Source: Azospirillum canadense
GTDB taxonomy: Bacteria; Pseudomonadota; Alphaproteobacteria; Azospirillales; Azospirillaceae
Length of the DNA stretch: 64,000 nt
NCBI RefSeq assembly: GCF_025961225.1
Contig: NZ_JAOQNG010000002.1
Span: 62,001 to 126,000, forward strand
Direction: 5' to 3'
Of the stretch, positions 10,045-20,015 are shown piece after piece. Every line of letters starts with the position of its first letter. Position 1 is the first letter of the stretch. A model generated the notes under the pieces. The model was not told the DNA's origin. It saw only the letters and a list, made by a program, of their open reading frames with translations, and searched no databases. The position numbers were made by a program, and so were the translations under genes.

Positions 10045-10920
10045 TCACCCCGCGAAGAAGGGTTCGGGAAGGCCGGGCACATCGACCTCGACGGCGAAGA
10101 GGGAACCCGCCAGCGGGTCGTCCGGCCGTCCGTCCGCGGCCGTGGTGATGTAGAGCGTGGTCAGGTCCGGCCCGCCGAAGGCCGGGCAAGTGGTGTTCGG
10201 CGTCGGCACCGTGATGATGGTGTCCACCGTGCCGTCCGGCGCGTAGCGCACCACGCGCCCGCCGCCATATTCGGCGTTCCACAGATAGCCTTGGGAGTCG
10301 ACCACGGAGCCGTCCGGGTGGCCGGGACCGGGCGGCAACCGGTGGAAATCGCGCCGCGTGCCGATTGCGCCCGTCGCCGGGTCGTAGCCGTAGGCGCGGA
10401 TCACCCGCTGCGGCGTGTCGGTCATGTAGAGGGTGCGGCCGTCTGGGCTGACGCACAGGCTGTTGGCGATAACCACGTCCGGAATCAGGCGGTGCAGGCT
10501 GTGGTCGGCGTCGAGGCGCCAGACGGAGGCGATCGGGCGCTGCGGATTGCCCTCGTCCAGGCCGCCGACAAGGAAGCGGCCCTGCCGGTCGCAACGTCCG
10601 TCGTTGGCGCGGGTGGTCGGCAAATCCGGTTCGAAGGCGCAGATCGCCTCGCTGCGGCCGCTGTCGGGGTCGAAGACGGCGAGGCTGCGGGCAAAGCCGG
10701 CCAGCAGCGTGCCGTCGCGGCGCAGGGCCATGCAGGCGAGGCGGTCGGGCAGATCCCAGTTTCGGCTGGTGCCGCGTGCGGGCTCGAACGCCCACAGGCG
10801 GCGGCCCTGGATGTCGGTCCAGAACAACGTCTGGCGCTGTTCGGACCAGAGCGGGCTCTCGCCCAGGGTGTTCCGGCCGGAGACGACCGGCCGCGCGTCG
10901 AGGTGCCTTGGTTCAGGCAT
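10045..10920 (-). CDS. SMP-30/gluconolactonase-family sugar lactonase
   Basis: This 291-residue protein is a six-bladed propeller of the SMP-30/gluconolactonase/LRE family. Markers are the metal-site Glu in NTLGESPLWS, the blade motif RANDGRCDRQGRF with the catalytic-site Asn/Asp, IANSLCVSPDGRTLYMTDT, and the PDGSVVDSQGYLWNAEYGG block. Members hydrolyse aldonolactones with a bound divalent metal. It overlaps the 3' end of xylB by 8 bp and precedes the SDR, so it probably opens the lactone made by that dehydrogenase. Xylono- or arabinono-lactone is the likely substrate by context only. Confidence 0.88.
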   Translation of the reverse strand: MPEPRHLDARPVVSGRNTLGESPLWSEQRQTLFWTDIQGRRLWAFEPARGTSRNWDLPDRLACMALRRDGTLLAGFARSLAVFDPDSGRSEAICAFEPDLPTTRANDGRCDRQGRFLVGGLDEGNPQRPIASVWRLDADHSLHRLIPDVVIANSLCVSPDGRTLYMTDTPQRVIRAYGYDPATGAIGTRRDFHRLPPGPGHPDGSVVDSQGYLWNAEYGGGRVVRYAPDGTVDTIITVPTPNTTCPAFGGPDLTTLYITTAADGRPDDPLAGSLFAVEVDVPGLPEPFFAG

Positions 10921-12388
10921 CGTTTGAGTCCCGGAATGTGTCCTTCAGGTCGCCGTACAGGCGACGGAACAGACGGTGGCGTCGGGCCATCACCTCGGCA
11001 AGGGCCGGGTCGGGCTCGACGCTGGCGCGAACGGGCAGGGGGCGGCACACCACGTCGGGATCCTCCCCGGTTTCGGCCAGCCGGGCCAGACGCGCGGCGC
11101 CGAAGGCCGGGCCGACCTCCGCCCCCGCGGGGTAGTCGAGCGGGCGGTCGAGCGCGCTGGCCAGGATGCGGCCCCACAGCGCGCTGCGCGCGCCGCCGCC
11201 GATGACCAGCAGCCGGCCGACGCTGGTCCCGGCCTCCTCCAGCGCGTCCAGCCCGTCGCGCAGCGCGAAGGCCACCCCTTCCAACACCGCGCGGGCGAGC
11301 GCGCCGCGGCTGGTGTTGTGGGTCAGGCCGAAGACCACGCCCTTGGCGTTGGGGTCGTTGTGCGGTGTGCGCTCCCCGGACAGGTAGGGCAGGAAGACGA
11401 GGGAACCGATGTCGGGGGGCTGCTCCTCCGCCTCGCGCAGCAGGGTGGCCTCGTCGGCGCAGCCGGTCAGGCGGGCGGCGAAGGTGAGGCTGCTGGCGGC
11501 GCTGAGGATCACCGACATCTGGTGCCAGCGGCCGGGCAGGGCGTGGCAGAAGGCGTGCACGCCGCGCTCCGGGTTCGGGGCGAAGCGGTCGCCGCTGGCG
11601 AACAGCACGCCCGACGTGCCGAGCGACAGGAAGGCCGTGCCCGGCGCCACCACCCCGACGCCGACCGCGCCCGCCGCGTTGTCGCCGCCCCCGGCCGCGA
11701 CGATGGTGCCGGGCGGCACGCCCCAGGCCGCGGCGACCTCGGGACGGAGCGAGCCGGTGGGCTGGGACCCTTCGAAGAGGCGCGGCATGTGGGACTCATT
11801 GAGGCCGGTTGCCTCCAGCATCGCCGGGGACCAGGCGCGGGCGCCGACGTCGAGCCACAGCGTGCCGGCGGAATCGGAGAGGTCCGAGGCGTGGTCGCCG
11901 GTCATGCGCAGGCGCAGGTAATCCTTCGGCAGCAGGACCTTGGCGGTGGCGGTGAAGACGTCGGGCTCATGCGCCGCGACCCAGAGGAGTTTAGGGGCAG
12001 TGAATCCGGGCATGGCGCGGTTGCCGGTGACGGCGCGGAGGTCGGGTGCGCGCCGTTCCAACTCCGCGCATTCGGCGCCGCTGCGCCCGTCGTTCCACAG
12101 GATGGCCGGGCGGAGGACGCGGTCGTTGCGGTCCAGCAGCGTCGCTCCGTGCATCTGCCCGGACAGGCCGACGGCGCGGACGGCGGCCATAGCCTGGGGG
12201 TGGGCGGATTTGAGATCGGCGATGGCACGGTTGGTGGCGGCCCACCAATCCTCCGGATCCTGCTCCGACCACAGGGGGTGGGGGCGGTGGACCTCCAGCG
12301 GGGCGGTGGCTTGGGCGATGAGAGCTTGCGCGTCGTCGATGAGGACGGCCTTCACGCCGGAGGTGCCGAGGTCGATGCCGAGGTGCAT
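10913..12388 (-). CDS. xylB: Xylulokinase
   Basis: This 491-residue FGGY-family kinase begins MHLGIDLGTSGVKAVLID, the phosphate-1 motif. It carries the xylulokinase-type GLSGQMHG motif, LWNDGRS, the GGGDNAAGAVGVG adenosine/phosphate-2 region and the C-terminal VIGGGARSALWGRILA motif. It phosphorylates D-xylulose to D-xylulose 5-phosphate in the cytoplasm. I start it at the ATG 12386-12388 because the frame upstream is a translated intergenic repeat. It lies directly downstream of xylA, the normal partner, and its stop overlaps the lactonase start. Confidence 0.95.
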   Translation of the reverse strand: MHLGIDLGTSGVKAVLIDDAQALIAQATAPLEVHRPHPLWSEQDPEDWWAATNRAIADLKSAHPQAMAAVRAVGLSGQMHGATLLDRNDRVLRPAILWNDGRSGAECAELERRAPDLRAVTGNRAMPGFTAPKLLWVAAHEPDVFTATAKVLLPKDYLRLRMTGDHASDLSDSAGTLWLDVGARAWSPAMLEATGLNESHMPRLFEGSQPTGSLRPEVAAAWGVPPGTIVAAGGGDNAAGAVGVGVVAPGTAFLSLGTSGVLFASGDRFAPNPERGVHAFCHALPGRWHQMSVILSAASSLTFAARLTGCADEATLLREAEEQPPDIGSLVFLPYLSGERTPHNDPNAKGVVFGLTHNTSRGALARAVLEGVAFALRDGLDALEEAGTSVGRLLVIGGGARSALWGRILASALDRPLDYPAGAEVGPAFGAARLARLAETGEDPDVVCRPLPVRASVEPDPALAEVMARRHRLFRRLYGDLKDTFRDSNDA

Positions 12389-12403
12389 GGGGGACTCCTG
12401 TTC

Positions 12404-12530
12404 AAGCTCCCTCCCCCGCCCCGGGGGAGGGTTGGGGCGGTGGTACCGACAAGGATCAGCGCCTTGATCCTTGCCGGCACCCTCACCCGACGCCTGCGGC
12501 GTCACCCTCTCCCGAGGCGGGAGAGGGTTC
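12404..12530. repeat. Intergenic palindromic cluster between xylA and xylB
   Basis: The gap holds three nested hairpins. One is CCCTCCCCCG/CGGGGGAGGG at 12410-12431. The second is CAAGGATCA/TGATCCTTG, 12450-12473, with a GCGCCT loop. The third is a CACCCTCTCCCGAGGCGGGAGAGGGT hairpin ending near 12530. They lie inside the operon just after the xylA stop, and may protect the upstream mRNA or lower xylB expression. Confidence 0.7.
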
Positions 12531-13838
12531 TCACACCACCCGGTTCACCAGATTTTCCAGCATTTCCTGCCGGCCGGATCGCGGCTTTGGGTCCATCCCC
12601 AGCCCGGCGTCGGCGGCGGCGGCGAGGTCCATGCCGCCGAGCAGATCACGGCCGAAGGGCCCGGTCCAGCCCTTGTAGCGATCGTCCACGAAGCGGCGCA
12701 GCCGGCCGTCCTCGACCAGCTTTTCGGCCGACAGCAACGCACGCGCCAGCGTGTCGATGCCGCCGACGTGGGCGTGGAGGAGGTCGTCGGGCTCGACGCT
12801 CTGGCGGCGGATCTTGGCGTCGAAGTTGAAGCCGCCGGTGGTGAGGGCGCCGGCCTCCAGGATGCGGGACAGGGGCAGGGCGAGGTCGTTGGCGTCGTTG
12901 GGGAACTGGTCGGTGTCCCAGCCGTTCTGCGGGTCGCCGCGGTTGATGTCGATGGAGCCGAAGATCCCCATCGCCAGCGCGGTCGCCACCTCATGCTCGA
13001 AGCTGTGGCCGGCGAGCGTGGCGTGGTTGACCTCAATGTTCACGCGGACCTCGTCCTCCAGCCCGTAGCGCTTCAGGAAGCCGTAGACGGTCGCCACGTC
13101 GTGGTCGTACTGGTGCTTGGTCGGCTCCATGGGCTTGGGCTCGATCAGGATCGTGCCCGGGAAGCCGATGCGGTGCTTGTGCTCCACCACCATGGTCAGG
13201 AAGCGGCCCATCTGGTCCAGTTCGCGCTTTAGGTCGGTGTTCAGCAGCGTGTCGTAGCCCTCGCGCCCGCCCCACAGCACGTAGTTGACGCCGCCCATCC
13301 GGTGCGTCGCCTCCAGCGCATCGCGCACCTGGGATGCTGCACAGGCGAACACCTCCGGGTCGGGGTTGGTGGCGGCCCCGGCCATGTAGCGGGGGTGGGA
13401 GAACAGGTTCGCCGTGCCCCAGAGCAGCTTGATCCCGGTCCGCTCCATGTGCGCCTGCGCCGTCTCGGTCAGGCGGGCGAAGGCGGTTTGGGTTTCCCGC
13501 AAGGACCCCAGCTCCGGCGCGATGTCGCGGTCGTGGAAAGTGTAGAAGGGAACGCCCAGCGTCTCGAACAGCTCGAAGGCGGCGGCCATCTTCTGCTCCG
13601 CCAAGGCCATCGGGTCGCCGGGGCGCATCCAGGGGCGGTCGATCGTTCCGGCCCCGAACGGATCGGTGCCGGGCCAGCAGAAGCTGTGCCAGTAGCAGAC
13701 GGCGATGCGCAGCTGGTCGGCCATGCGCTTGCCCAGGACCATGCGGTCGGGGTCGTACCAGCGGTAGGCCAGCGGGTTGTCGCTGTCCGGCCCTTCGTAA
13801 CGGACCCGGTCCGTTCCGGTGAAGTAACGGTCGGCCAT
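12531..13838 (-). CDS. xylA: Xylose isomerase
   Basis: This 435-residue protein has the usual length and motifs of class II xylose isomerase. The catalytic FHDRD has H102 and D105; LWGGREGYD is at about 188-196; [14 protein letters not shown] carries metal ligand E233 and K235; [13 protein letters not shown](S)FEHE and GSIDINRGD supply the second metal site. It interconverts D-xylose and D-xylulose with two divalent metals. A GAAAGGA ribosome site precedes the ATG at 13836-13838. It begins 11 bp after the Gfo/Idh gene and is followed by xylB, so the complete isomerase pathway to xylulose 5-phosphate is present. Confidence 0.97.
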   Translation of the reverse strand: MADRYFTGTDRVRYEGPDSDNPLAYRWYDPDRMVLGKRMADQLRIAVCYWHSFCWPGTDPFGAGTIDRPWMRPGDPMALAEQKMAAAFELFETLGVPFYTFHDRDIAPELGSLRETQTAFARLTETAQAHMERTGIKLLWGTANLFSHPRYMAGAATNPDPEVFACAASQVRDALEATHRMGGVNYVLWGGREGYDTLLNTDLKRELDQMGRFLTMVVEHKHRIGFPGTILIEPKPMEPTKHQYDHDVATVYGFLKRYGLEDEVRVNIEVNHATLAGHSFEHEVATALAMGIFGSIDINRGDPQNGWDTDQFPNDANDLALPLSRILEAGALTTGGFNFDAKIRRQSVEPDDLLHAHVGGIDTLARALLSAEKLVEDGRLRRFVDDRYKGWTGPFGRDLLGGMDLAAAADAGLGMDPKPRSGRQEMLENLVNRVV

Positions 13839-13849
13839 GATCGGTCCTT

Positions 13850-15025
13850 TCAGAGGGTGACCCAAGCCGCGCCCTGGCGGCTGGAGTCGACGGCGGCGTG
13901 GATGAAGCGCACGCCCCGCACGCCGTCCCGGACGGTTGGGACGAGGCGCGCCTGCGCATCCGGCTCGCCCCAGCCCAGCCGTTCGCCGATCAGGTCGGCG
14001 GTGTCGCGGTAGAGCTGGGCGAAGCCCTCCAGATAGCCTTCCGGGTGGCCGGGCGGGATGCGGGTGGCGTGCGCGGCGGCGGGGTTGGAACCGGCGCCGC
14101 CCCGCGTGATAGTGCGCGGCGGCTCCCCAAAGGGGCTGAGGCGCAGGTGGTTGGGCTGCTCCTGGAACCACTCCAGCCCGCCCTGGTCGCCGTAGACGCG
14201 CAGGCGCAGGCCGTTCTCGTGGCCGGGGGCGACCTGGCTCGCCCACAGCATGCCGCGGGCGCCGTTGTCGTAGCGCAGCATCATGTGGGCGTTGTCGTCC
14301 AGGCGCCGGCCGTCCACGAAGGTCGTCAGGTCGGCGGCGAGGCCGGTGCAGCGCAGGCCGGTGACGAACTCCGCCAGCTGGAAGGCGTGCGTGCCGATGT
14401 CGCCGACGCAGCCGGCGATGCCGCTCCGCGCCGGGTCGGTGCGCCAAGCCGCCTGCTTCTGGCCGATTTCCTCCAGCGGCGTGGTCAGCCAGTCCTGCGG
14501 GTATTCGACCTGCACGACGCGGATGCGGCCGAGATCCCCGGCCTCCACCATGGCGCGGGCCTGCCGGACCATGGGGTAGCCGGTGTAATTGTGCGTCAGC
14601 GCGAAGACGAGGCCGGTGCGCTCGACCATGGAGGCGAGATCTTCGGCGTCTTCGATCGTGGTCGTCATCGGCTTGTCGCAGATGACGTGGATGCCGGCCT
14701 CCAGGAAGGCCTTGGCGGCGGGGTGGTGCAGGTGGTTGGGCGTGACGATGGCGACCGCGTCGATGCGGTCTTCGCGGGACGCCTCGGCCTTCGCCATCTC
14801 CTGGAAGCTGGCGTAGCAGCGGTCCGGGGCGAGGAACAGGTCGGCGCCGCTGACCCGCGCCCGCTCGGGGTCGGACGACAGCGCGCCGGCCACCAGCTCG
14901 TACCGGTCGTCCAGCCGGGCGGCGATGCGGTGCACCGCGCCGATGAAGGCGCCTTGCCCGCCACCGACCATGCCGAGGCGGAGGCGCCGGCGGGGTGTGG
15001 AACCCGCTTTCCCTTCAATGGTCAT
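13850..15025 (-). CDS. Gfo/Idh/MocA-family oxidoreductase
   Basis: This 391-residue protein has the Rossmann motif [16 protein letters not shown] near the N-terminus, the family signature CDKPMTTT with the conserved Lys, and the [13 protein letters not shown] block with its catalytic His. These enzymes oxidise or reduce sugars, inositols or sugar derivatives with NAD(P). A GGGGAGGA ribosome site precedes the ATG at 15023-15025. It lies 14 bp after the TIM-barrel isomerase gene, a pairing common in inositol- and sugar-catabolic operons. The substrate may be a pentose derivative, but this is inference. Confidence 0.9.
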   Translation of the reverse strand: MTIEGKAGSTPRRRLRLGMVGGGQGAFIGAVHRIAARLDDRYELVAGALSSDPERARVSGADLFLAPDRCYASFQEMAKAEASREDRIDAVAIVTPNHLHHPAAKAFLEAGIHVICDKPMTTTIEDAEDLASMVERTGLVFALTHNYTGYPMVRQARAMVEAGDLGRIRVVQVEYPQDWLTTPLEEIGQKQAAWRTDPARSGIAGCVGDIGTHAFQLAEFVTGLRCTGLAADLTTFVDGRRLDDNAHMMLRYDNGARGMLWASQVAPGHENGLRLRVYGDQGGLEWFQEQPNHLRLSPFGEPPRTITRGGAGSNPAAAHATRIPPGHPEGYLEGFAQLYRDTADLIGERLGWGEPDAQARLVPTVRDGVRGVRFIHAAVDSSRQGAAWVTL

Positions 15026-15039
15026 GTCGAGTCCTCCCC

Positions 15040-16095
15040 TCAGCCGATGCCGAGCATGCGGCGGTTGGCCTCCAGGTCGGTCCCGGTGCCGGCGAAGTCG
15101 TCGAAGGCCTTTTCGGTGGTGCGGATGATGTGCGCCTCGATGAAGCGCGCGCCTTCGGCGGCGCCCTGCTCCGGGTGCTTCAGGCAGCATTCCCACTCCA
15201 GCACCGCCCAGCCGTCGAAGCCGTACTGGGTCAGCTTGGAGAAGATGCCGCCGAAATCGACCTGCCCGTCGCCCAGCGAGCGGAAGCGGCCCGCGCGGTC
15301 GACCCAGGGCTGGTAGCCGGAATAGACGCCCTGGCGTGGGGACGGGTTGAACTCCGCGTCCTTGACGTGGAACATCCGAATGCGCGGGTGGTAGACGTCG
15401 ATGAAGCCCAGATAGTCGAGCTGCTGAAGCACGAAGTGGCTGGGGTCGTAGAGGATGTTGCAGCGCGGGTGGTTGCCGACGCGCTCCAGGAACATTTCAA
15501 AGGTCGCGCCGTCGAACAGGTCTTCGCCGGGGTGGATTTCATAGCAGACGTCGACGCCGACGTTGTCGAAGGCGTCCAGGATCGGGCGCCAGCGCTTGGC
15601 GAGTTCGTCGAAGGCCGTCTCGATCAGCCCGGCCGGGCGCTGCGGCCAGGGGTAGATGTAAGGCCAGGCGAGCGCGCCGGAGAAGGTGACGTGCGCGGTC
15701 AGGCCGAGGTTCGCGGAGGCCTTCGCGGCCAGCATCAGCTGGTTGACCGCCCATTCCTGCCGTGCCTTCGGGTTCCCGCGCACCTGGGTTGCCGCGAAGC
15801 CGTCGAAGGCCTCGTCGTAGGCCGGGTGCACGGCGACGAGCTGGCCTTGCAGGTGGGTGGACAGTTCGGTGACCTGCACGCCGGCGTCGGCCAGCACACC
15901 CTTCACCTCGTCGCAGTAGGTCTTGCTCTCCGCGGCCTTGGCGAGGTCGAACAGGCGCCCGTCCCAAGAGGGGATCTGCACGCCCTTGAAGCCCAGTCCG
16001 GCGGCCCACTTGCCGATGGCGGACAGGCTGTTGAAGGGGGCCTCGTCCCCGGCGAACTGGGCCAGGAAGATCGCCGGGCCTTTGATGGTTTTCAT
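15040..16095 (-). CDS. Sugar phosphate isomerase/epimerase (TIM-barrel, AP endonuclease 2 fold)
   Basis: This 351-residue protein has the xylose-isomerase-like TIM-barrel fold. It contains LGFKGVQIPSWDGR, a metal-site CYEIHPGEDLFDG, ILYDPSHFVLQQLDY, RIRMFHVKDAEF and the closing GWAVLEWECC, where the His, Asp and Glu residues fit the metal ligands of the family. Members include inosose isomerases, IolE/IolH-like dehydratases and sugar epimerases. It precedes the Gfo/Idh gene by 14 bp and probably acts on the same compound. Which reaction is unclear. Confidence 0.88.
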   Translation of the reverse strand: MKTIKGPAIFLAQFAGDEAPFNSLSAIGKWAAGLGFKGVQIPSWDGRLFDLAKAAESKTYCDEVKGVLADAGVQVTELSTHLQGQLVAVHPAYDEAFDGFAATQVRGNPKARQEWAVNQLMLAAKASANLGLTAHVTFSGALAWPYIYPWPQRPAGLIETAFDELAKRWRPILDAFDNVGVDVCYEIHPGEDLFDGATFEMFLERVGNHPRCNILYDPSHFVLQQLDYLGFIDVYHPRIRMFHVKDAEFNPSPRQGVYSGYQPWVDRAGRFRSLGDGQVDFGGIFSKLTQYGFDGWAVLEWECCLKHPEQGAAEGARFIEAHIIRTTEKAFDDFAGTGTDLEANRRMLGIG

Positions 16096-16118
16096 GGCCT
16101 ATTCCTCCCTTGTTCTTG

Positions 16119-16310
16119 TCCCCTCTCCCCCTGGGGAGAGGGTTAGGGTGAGGGGGTTGCGCTTTTGCCGGACATACCGAAAAGCGAGACCCCCTCACCC
16201 TCCCGCTCTCAGCGGACCCATAGGGTCCGCCTGCCGCGTCAGCGCAAGCTTCGCTTGCGCGAGAGCTTCGCGGGTCCCTCCCTCTCCCCAGGGGGGAGAG
16301 GGGGAAAGCA
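16119..16310. repeat. Compound REP-like element, copy 1, plus second palindrome
   Basis: The 215-bp gap between the binding-protein gene and the isomerase gene holds a CCCCTCTCCCCCTGGGGAGAGG hairpin, a TTAGGGTGAGGGGG arm, a linker with TTTGCCGGACATACC, and the matching CCCCCTCACCC arm at about 16190. A second set of hairpins follows (CAAGCTTCGCTTG, CTCTCCCCAGGGGGGAGAG, ending near 16305). The first part recurs with the same linker at 23270-23377 in the opposite orientation. Located inside the operon, it may allow much higher expression of the transporter genes upstream. Confidence 0.75.
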
Positions 16311-17264
16311 CTAGAACGGCGAGTCGGGGTAGTAGTATTTCGACGCGTTCTCCGGGGTCACCAAAGTCGCCTCGATGATGTATTCCTTCTTGATCGGCGC
16401 CTTTTCCACCAGATGCTTGGCAGTGATCTCCATCGCCTCGGCGATCATGGCGGGCGGGTACAGGACGTCGGCGGGGACGAGCGGGTCCTTGTCCATGACG
16501 CGCTTGATCATGTCCTTCATGCCGGCACCGCCGAGGATGAACATCTCCTTCTCGCGGCCGGCCTGCTTCACCGCCTCGATCACGCCGAGCGCGATGTCGT
16601 CGTCCTGCGCCCAGACGGCGTCGATCTTCGGGAAGCGCGACAGGAAGTCCTGCATCACCTTGTAGCCGTCGTCGCGGTTCCAGTTGGCGTACTGCATGCC
16701 CAGCACCTTGATCTGGGTGCCCTTGATCTCCTCCTGGAAGGCGTCGACGCGCTGGTTGTCGATCACGGTGGGGATGCCGCGCAGCACCACGATGTCGCCC
16801 TTGCCGCCCAGTTTCTGCTTCATGAACTGGGCGGAGACCTTGCCCATCTCCGGATTGTTGCCGGCGACGTACAAGTCCTGGATGGACGGGTCGGTCAGGC
16901 CGCGGTCGACCACTGTCACGAACTTGCCGGCCTGCTTCACCGCGCGGACCGGGTCGGTCATGGGGGCGGATTCGAAGGGCAGGATCACCAGCGCGTCGAT
17001 GTTGCGGACGGAGACGAGGTCTTCCAGGTCGTTGGCCTGCCGGCCCACGTCGCGGGCGGTGACCAGCACCACCTCCAGGTTCGGGTACTGCTTCTCCAGC
17101 TTCGCCTTGGCCTGCTGGGCGTGCCAGTTCAGGCCGCCGGCCCAGCCGTGCGTCGCGGCGGGGATGGAGACGCCCATTTTGATCTTCTGCTGCGCCCAGC
17201 CGTTGACCGGCGCCATCAGCACACCGGCGACCAGCGCCGCCGCCAAACCCAGTGTGAGCTTCAT
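16311..17264 (-). CDS. Sugar ABC transporter, periplasmic substrate-binding protein
   Basis: This 317-residue protein has a signal peptide (hydrophobic about 4-20, cleavage after GWA near residue 24). The mature part is a type I periplasmic binding protein of the ribose/xylose cluster: IKMGVSIPAATHGWAGGLNWHAQQAK, then DALVILPFES, VVDRGL and AVWAQDDDIALGVIEAV. These are the hinge and sugar-contact positions of the RbsB/XylF group. It is encoded 26 bp after the permease gene. Xylose is the likely ligand because xylA and xylB are in the same operon, but binding of another pentose cannot be excluded. Confidence 0.92.
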   Translation of the reverse strand: MKLTLGLAAALVAGVLMAPVNGWAQQKIKMGVSIPAATHGWAGGLNWHAQQAKAKLEKQYPNLEVVLVTARDVGRQANDLEDLVSVRNIDALVILPFESAPMTDPVRAVKQAGKFVTVVDRGLTDPSIQDLYVAGNNPEMGKVSAQFMKQKLGGKGDIVVLRGIPTVIDNQRVDAFQEEIKGTQIKVLGMQYANWNRDDGYKVMQDFLSRFPKIDAVWAQDDDIALGVIEAVKQAGREKEMFILGGAGMKDMIKRVMDKDPLVPADVLYPPAMIAEAMEITAKHLVEKAPIKKEYIIEATLVTPENASKYYYPDSPF

Positions 17265-17290
17265 CGCCTGTGTTCCTCCCTTTGATGTTA

Positions 17291-18307
17291 TCAGCGCTTG
17301 GACGCGGTTCCCCGTTGCAGGAGCACCGCGACGATGATGATGGCGCCCTGGATCGCGCCGTTGAGGTAGACGCTGATCGCCCCGGTCAGGTTGAGGATGT
17401 TGTCGATCAGCGTCAGCATGACGGCACCCACCACCGTGCCCCAGATGCGCCCGTGCCCACCCTTCAGCATGGTGCCGCCGATGATCACCGCGGCGATGGC
17501 CTCCAGCTCCCACAGCACGCCGGTGGTGGCCGAGGCGGAGCCCAGCCGCGGCACGTAGAGGATCACGGCGATGGCCACGCACAGCCCCTGCAGCACGAAG
17601 GCGAGCAGCCGCACCCGGTCCACGTCGATGGCGGAATAGCGCGCCACCTCGTCGTTGGAGCCGATGGCCGCGCAATAGCGGCCGAAGCGCGTGCGGTAGA
17701 GGATGACCGCGCCGATCAGCGCGACCGCGGCGAAGACCAGCACGGGCGTCGGGATGCCGAACAGCCCGCCGTAATAGACCGGCCGGTAGACCGCCCGCAT
17801 GCCGGAATTCAGCGACAGCGTGCCGCCGTCGGCGAGGTAGGTGACCAGCGAGCGGAAGATGCCCATGGTGCCGAGCGTGACGATGAAGGCCTCGATCCGC
17901 CCCTTGGTCACCAGCAGCCCGTTGACCAGCCCCGCCACGAGCCCCAGGCCCACCGCGGCCAGCATGCCGACCAGCACCACGGGCCAGCCCGCGCCCATCC
18001 CGGCGCCCATTGGTCCGACCAGCGCGTTCATCACCACGATCATCACGCCGGCCGTGAAGGCGGCGAGCGAGCCGACCGACAGGTCGATGCCGCCGGTGGT
18101 TATGACGAAGGTGGCGCCCACCGCGATGATGCCGGTGAAGGCGGTGCGGGTCAGTACGTTGGCGAGGTTCGCCGGGCTGAGAAAGACCGGGTTGACCAGC
18201 GTGCCCAGCACGATCAGCCCGGCCAGCGCCAGGAACGGCCCCCACAGTTTCAGGTCGAAGCCGGCGGACGGCTTGCGCGCCAACTCAGGCATGGAGGACT
18301 GGGTCAT
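17291..18307 (-). CDS. Sugar ABC transporter permease (RbsC/XylH-like)
   Basis: This 338-residue integral membrane protein has about eight to ten hydrophobic segments and the family motifs [38 protein letters not shown] and [20 protein letters not shown]. The last holds the loop that contacts the ATPase. It belongs to the RbsC/XylH/AraH branched group of sugar permeases. Two starts are possible: ATG 18305-18307, giving a 23-bp overlap with the ATPase gene, or ATG 18290-18292, giving an 8-bp overlap; I give the longer. It lies between the ATPase and binding-protein genes, as is usual. Confidence 0.92.
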   Translation of the reverse strand: MTQSSMPELARKPSAGFDLKLWGPFLALAGLIVLGTLVNPVFLSPANLANVLTRTAFTGIIAVGATFVITTGGIDLSVGSLAAFTAGVMIVVMNALVGPMGAGMGAGWPVVLVGMLAAVGLGLVAGLVNGLLVTKGRIEAFIVTLGTMGIFRSLVTYLADGGTLSLNSGMRAVYRPVYYGGLFGIPTPVLVFAAVALIGAVILYRTRFGRYCAAIGSNDEVARYSAIDVDRVRLLAFVLQGLCVAIAVILYVPRLGSASATTGVLWELEAIAAVIIGGTMLKGGHGRIWGTVVGAVMLTLIDNILNLTGAISVYLNGAIQGAIIIVAVLLQRGTASKR

Positions 18308-19817
18308 GGGGTATCCCTTTCATGCCTTTCAGGCCCGTGGCGTAGCGGACGATCTCGGCCTCGGTGATGTCCTCGCCGGACAGCGTGCCGGTGACGGCGC
18401 CCGACCGCATGACGACGACGCGGTGCGACAGGCCGATGATTTCCGGCATCTCCGACGAGATCACGATGATGGAAGTCCCGCGCCGGGCGAGGTCGTGGAG
18501 GAAGCGGTAGATTTGCTGCTTCGTGCCGATGTCGATGCCGCGCGTCGGCTCGTCCACGATCAGGATTTGCGGGGCCACCTGCATGGTCTTGGCGAGCAAC
18601 AGCTTCTGCTGGTTGCCGCCGCTGAGGCTGCCGACCAGCGCGTCCGGGCTCTTCACGCGGATGTCGAACTCCTCGATGGCGCGGTCGAGCGCGGTGGCCT
18701 CTTTCCGCTCGTCGATGAAGACGCGGCCGTAGCGATCCAGCGCCAGCAGGGTCAGGTTGGGGCGCAGGCCCTTGCCGACCAGCAGGCCCTTGCCCTTGCG
18801 GTCCTCCGTCAGGTAGGCGATGCCGGCCTTCGCGGCGTCGGCGACGGTACGGACGCGCAAGGGCTGGCCGTCGCGGCGGAGGGTGCCAGCGCTTCGATGG
18901 CGCAGGCCCATCAGCCCCTCCATCAGTTCCGTCCGGCCGGCGCCGACCAGGCCGGCGAAGCCCAGGATCTCGCCCCGGCGCAGCTGGAAGGAGGCGTCGC
19001 GCACCCAGCCGGGGACGGACAGACCCTCCACCGCCAGCACCACCGGCGCGTCGGGCGCGGGCGGCTGTTTCGTGGGGAACAGGTCGGACATGGGGCGGCC
19101 GACCATCAGCTGCGCGATGTCGTCGTGGCCGAGCAGCTCGGCCGGGTGCGTCCCGATGCGGCGGCCGTCGCGCAGCACGGTGATCCGATCCGCGATGGCC
19201 TTCACCTCGTCCAGCTTGTGCGAGATGTAGACGACGCCGACGCCCTGCGCGGTCAGGCGGCGGATCAGGCGGAACAGCACCTCCGTCTCCGCCCCCGTCA
19301 GCACGGCGGTCGGCTCGTCCATGATCAGGACGCGCACGGAGCGGGACACGGCCTTGGCGATCTCCACCATCTGCCGTTCGGAGACGGACAGGTCGCGAAT
19401 GCGCGCGTCGGGATCGACCGCGCAGTTCAACTCCGCCAGTGCGGCGCGGGCGCGGTTGCGCATCGCCGGCTTGTCGAGAAACAGGCCGCGCCGGATTTCC
19501 CGGCCCAGCGAGATGTTCTCCTCCACCGTCAGGTGTTCGGCGAGGTTGAATTCCTGGTGGATCAGGACGATGCCCAGCGCCTCCGCCGGGCCGCTGCCGG
19601 AGAGATGGACCGGCTCGCCGTCCACGCGGATCGAGCCCGCGCTCGGCGGCTGGTAGCCGGCGAGGATCTTCATCAGCGTCGACTTGCCCGCGCCGTTCTC
19701 GCCCACAAGGGCGTGGACCTCGCCGGGGATGATGTTGAAATCCACCCCGAACAGGACCTGGACCGGCCCAAAGCTTTTCGCGACGCTGTCGGCTACCAAC
19801 ACGGGTTGGCTGCTCAT
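18285..19817 (-). CDS. Sugar ABC transporter ATP-binding protein with two NBDs (RbsA/XylG-like)
   Basis: This 510-residue protein has two ABC cassettes. The first has Walker [10 protein letters not shown] (about 39-47), signature [15 protein letters not shown] and Walker [12 protein letters not shown]. The second has the degenerate Walker A region [14 protein letters not shown], signature [15 protein letters not shown] and Walker [14 protein letters not shown] normal first cassette with an altered second one is typical of the RbsA/XylG/MglA family. It is the first gene of the operon, 70 bp downstream of the palindromic operator candidate, and is divergent from the ROK regulator gene. Confidence 0.94.
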   Translation of the reverse strand: MSSQPVLVADSVAKSFGPVQVLFGVDFNIIPGEVHALVGENGAGKSTLMKILAGYQPPSAGSIRVDGEPVHLSGSGPAEALGIVLIHQEFNLAEHLTVEENISLGREIRRGLFLDKPAMRNRARAALAELNCAVDPDARIRDLSVSERQMVEIAKAVSRSVRVLIMDEPTAVLTGAETEVLFRLIRRLTAQGVGVVYISHKLDEVKAIADRITVLRDGRRIGTHPAELLGHDDIAQLMVGRPMSDLFPTKQPPAPDAPVVLAVEGLSVPGWVRDASFQLRRGEILGFAGLVGAGRTELMEGLMGLRHRSAGTLRRDGQPLRVRTVADAAKAGIAYLTEDRKGKGLLVGKGLRPNLTLLALDRYGRVFIDERKEATALDRAIEEFDIRVKSPDALVGSLSGGNQQKLLLAKTMQVAPQILIVDEPTRGIDIGTKQQIYRFLHDLARRGTSIIVISSEMPEIIGLSHRVVVMRSGAVTGTLSGEDITEAEIVRYATGLKGMKGIPHDPVLHA

Positions 19818-19887
19818 GGCGCGTCTTCCGTCCCTGTGGGCGGCTCTTTGGTGGCGTCGCCGCCTTGGCCGCTTGAAGTTGCGGTCT

Positions 19888-19910
19888 TTTTGATAGACCG
19901 TCTAACTAAA
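19888..19910. promoter_or_regulatory. Palindromic operator candidate for the ROK regulator
   Basis: The 11-base core TAGACCGTCTA (19894-19904) is a perfect palindrome around a central base. It extends outward with matching G/C and TTT/AAA positions. It lies in the only intergenic space between the sugar operon and the divergent ROK repressor gene, in a locally AT-rich stretch. Binding by the ROK protein is inferred from position and symmetry. No other palindrome this good was seen in the gap. Confidence 0.5.
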
Positions 19911-20015
19911 GACACGCTACCCTAGGGTCCCGCGGGCCGTCAACACGGACTCATGGGAATAGGCTGTTTGAGGTAGAACCGCCGCCAGAGTGGGAAAAAG
20001 GGGGGGGAGGTGGGC

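Noticed and set aside
13839..14447. Upstream extension of the xylose isomerase frame to 638 codons
   Set aside because: The added part is Arg/Pro-rich antisense-like sequence overlapping the Gfo/Idh gene; the ATG at 13836-13838 has a good ribosome site and gives the normal length.
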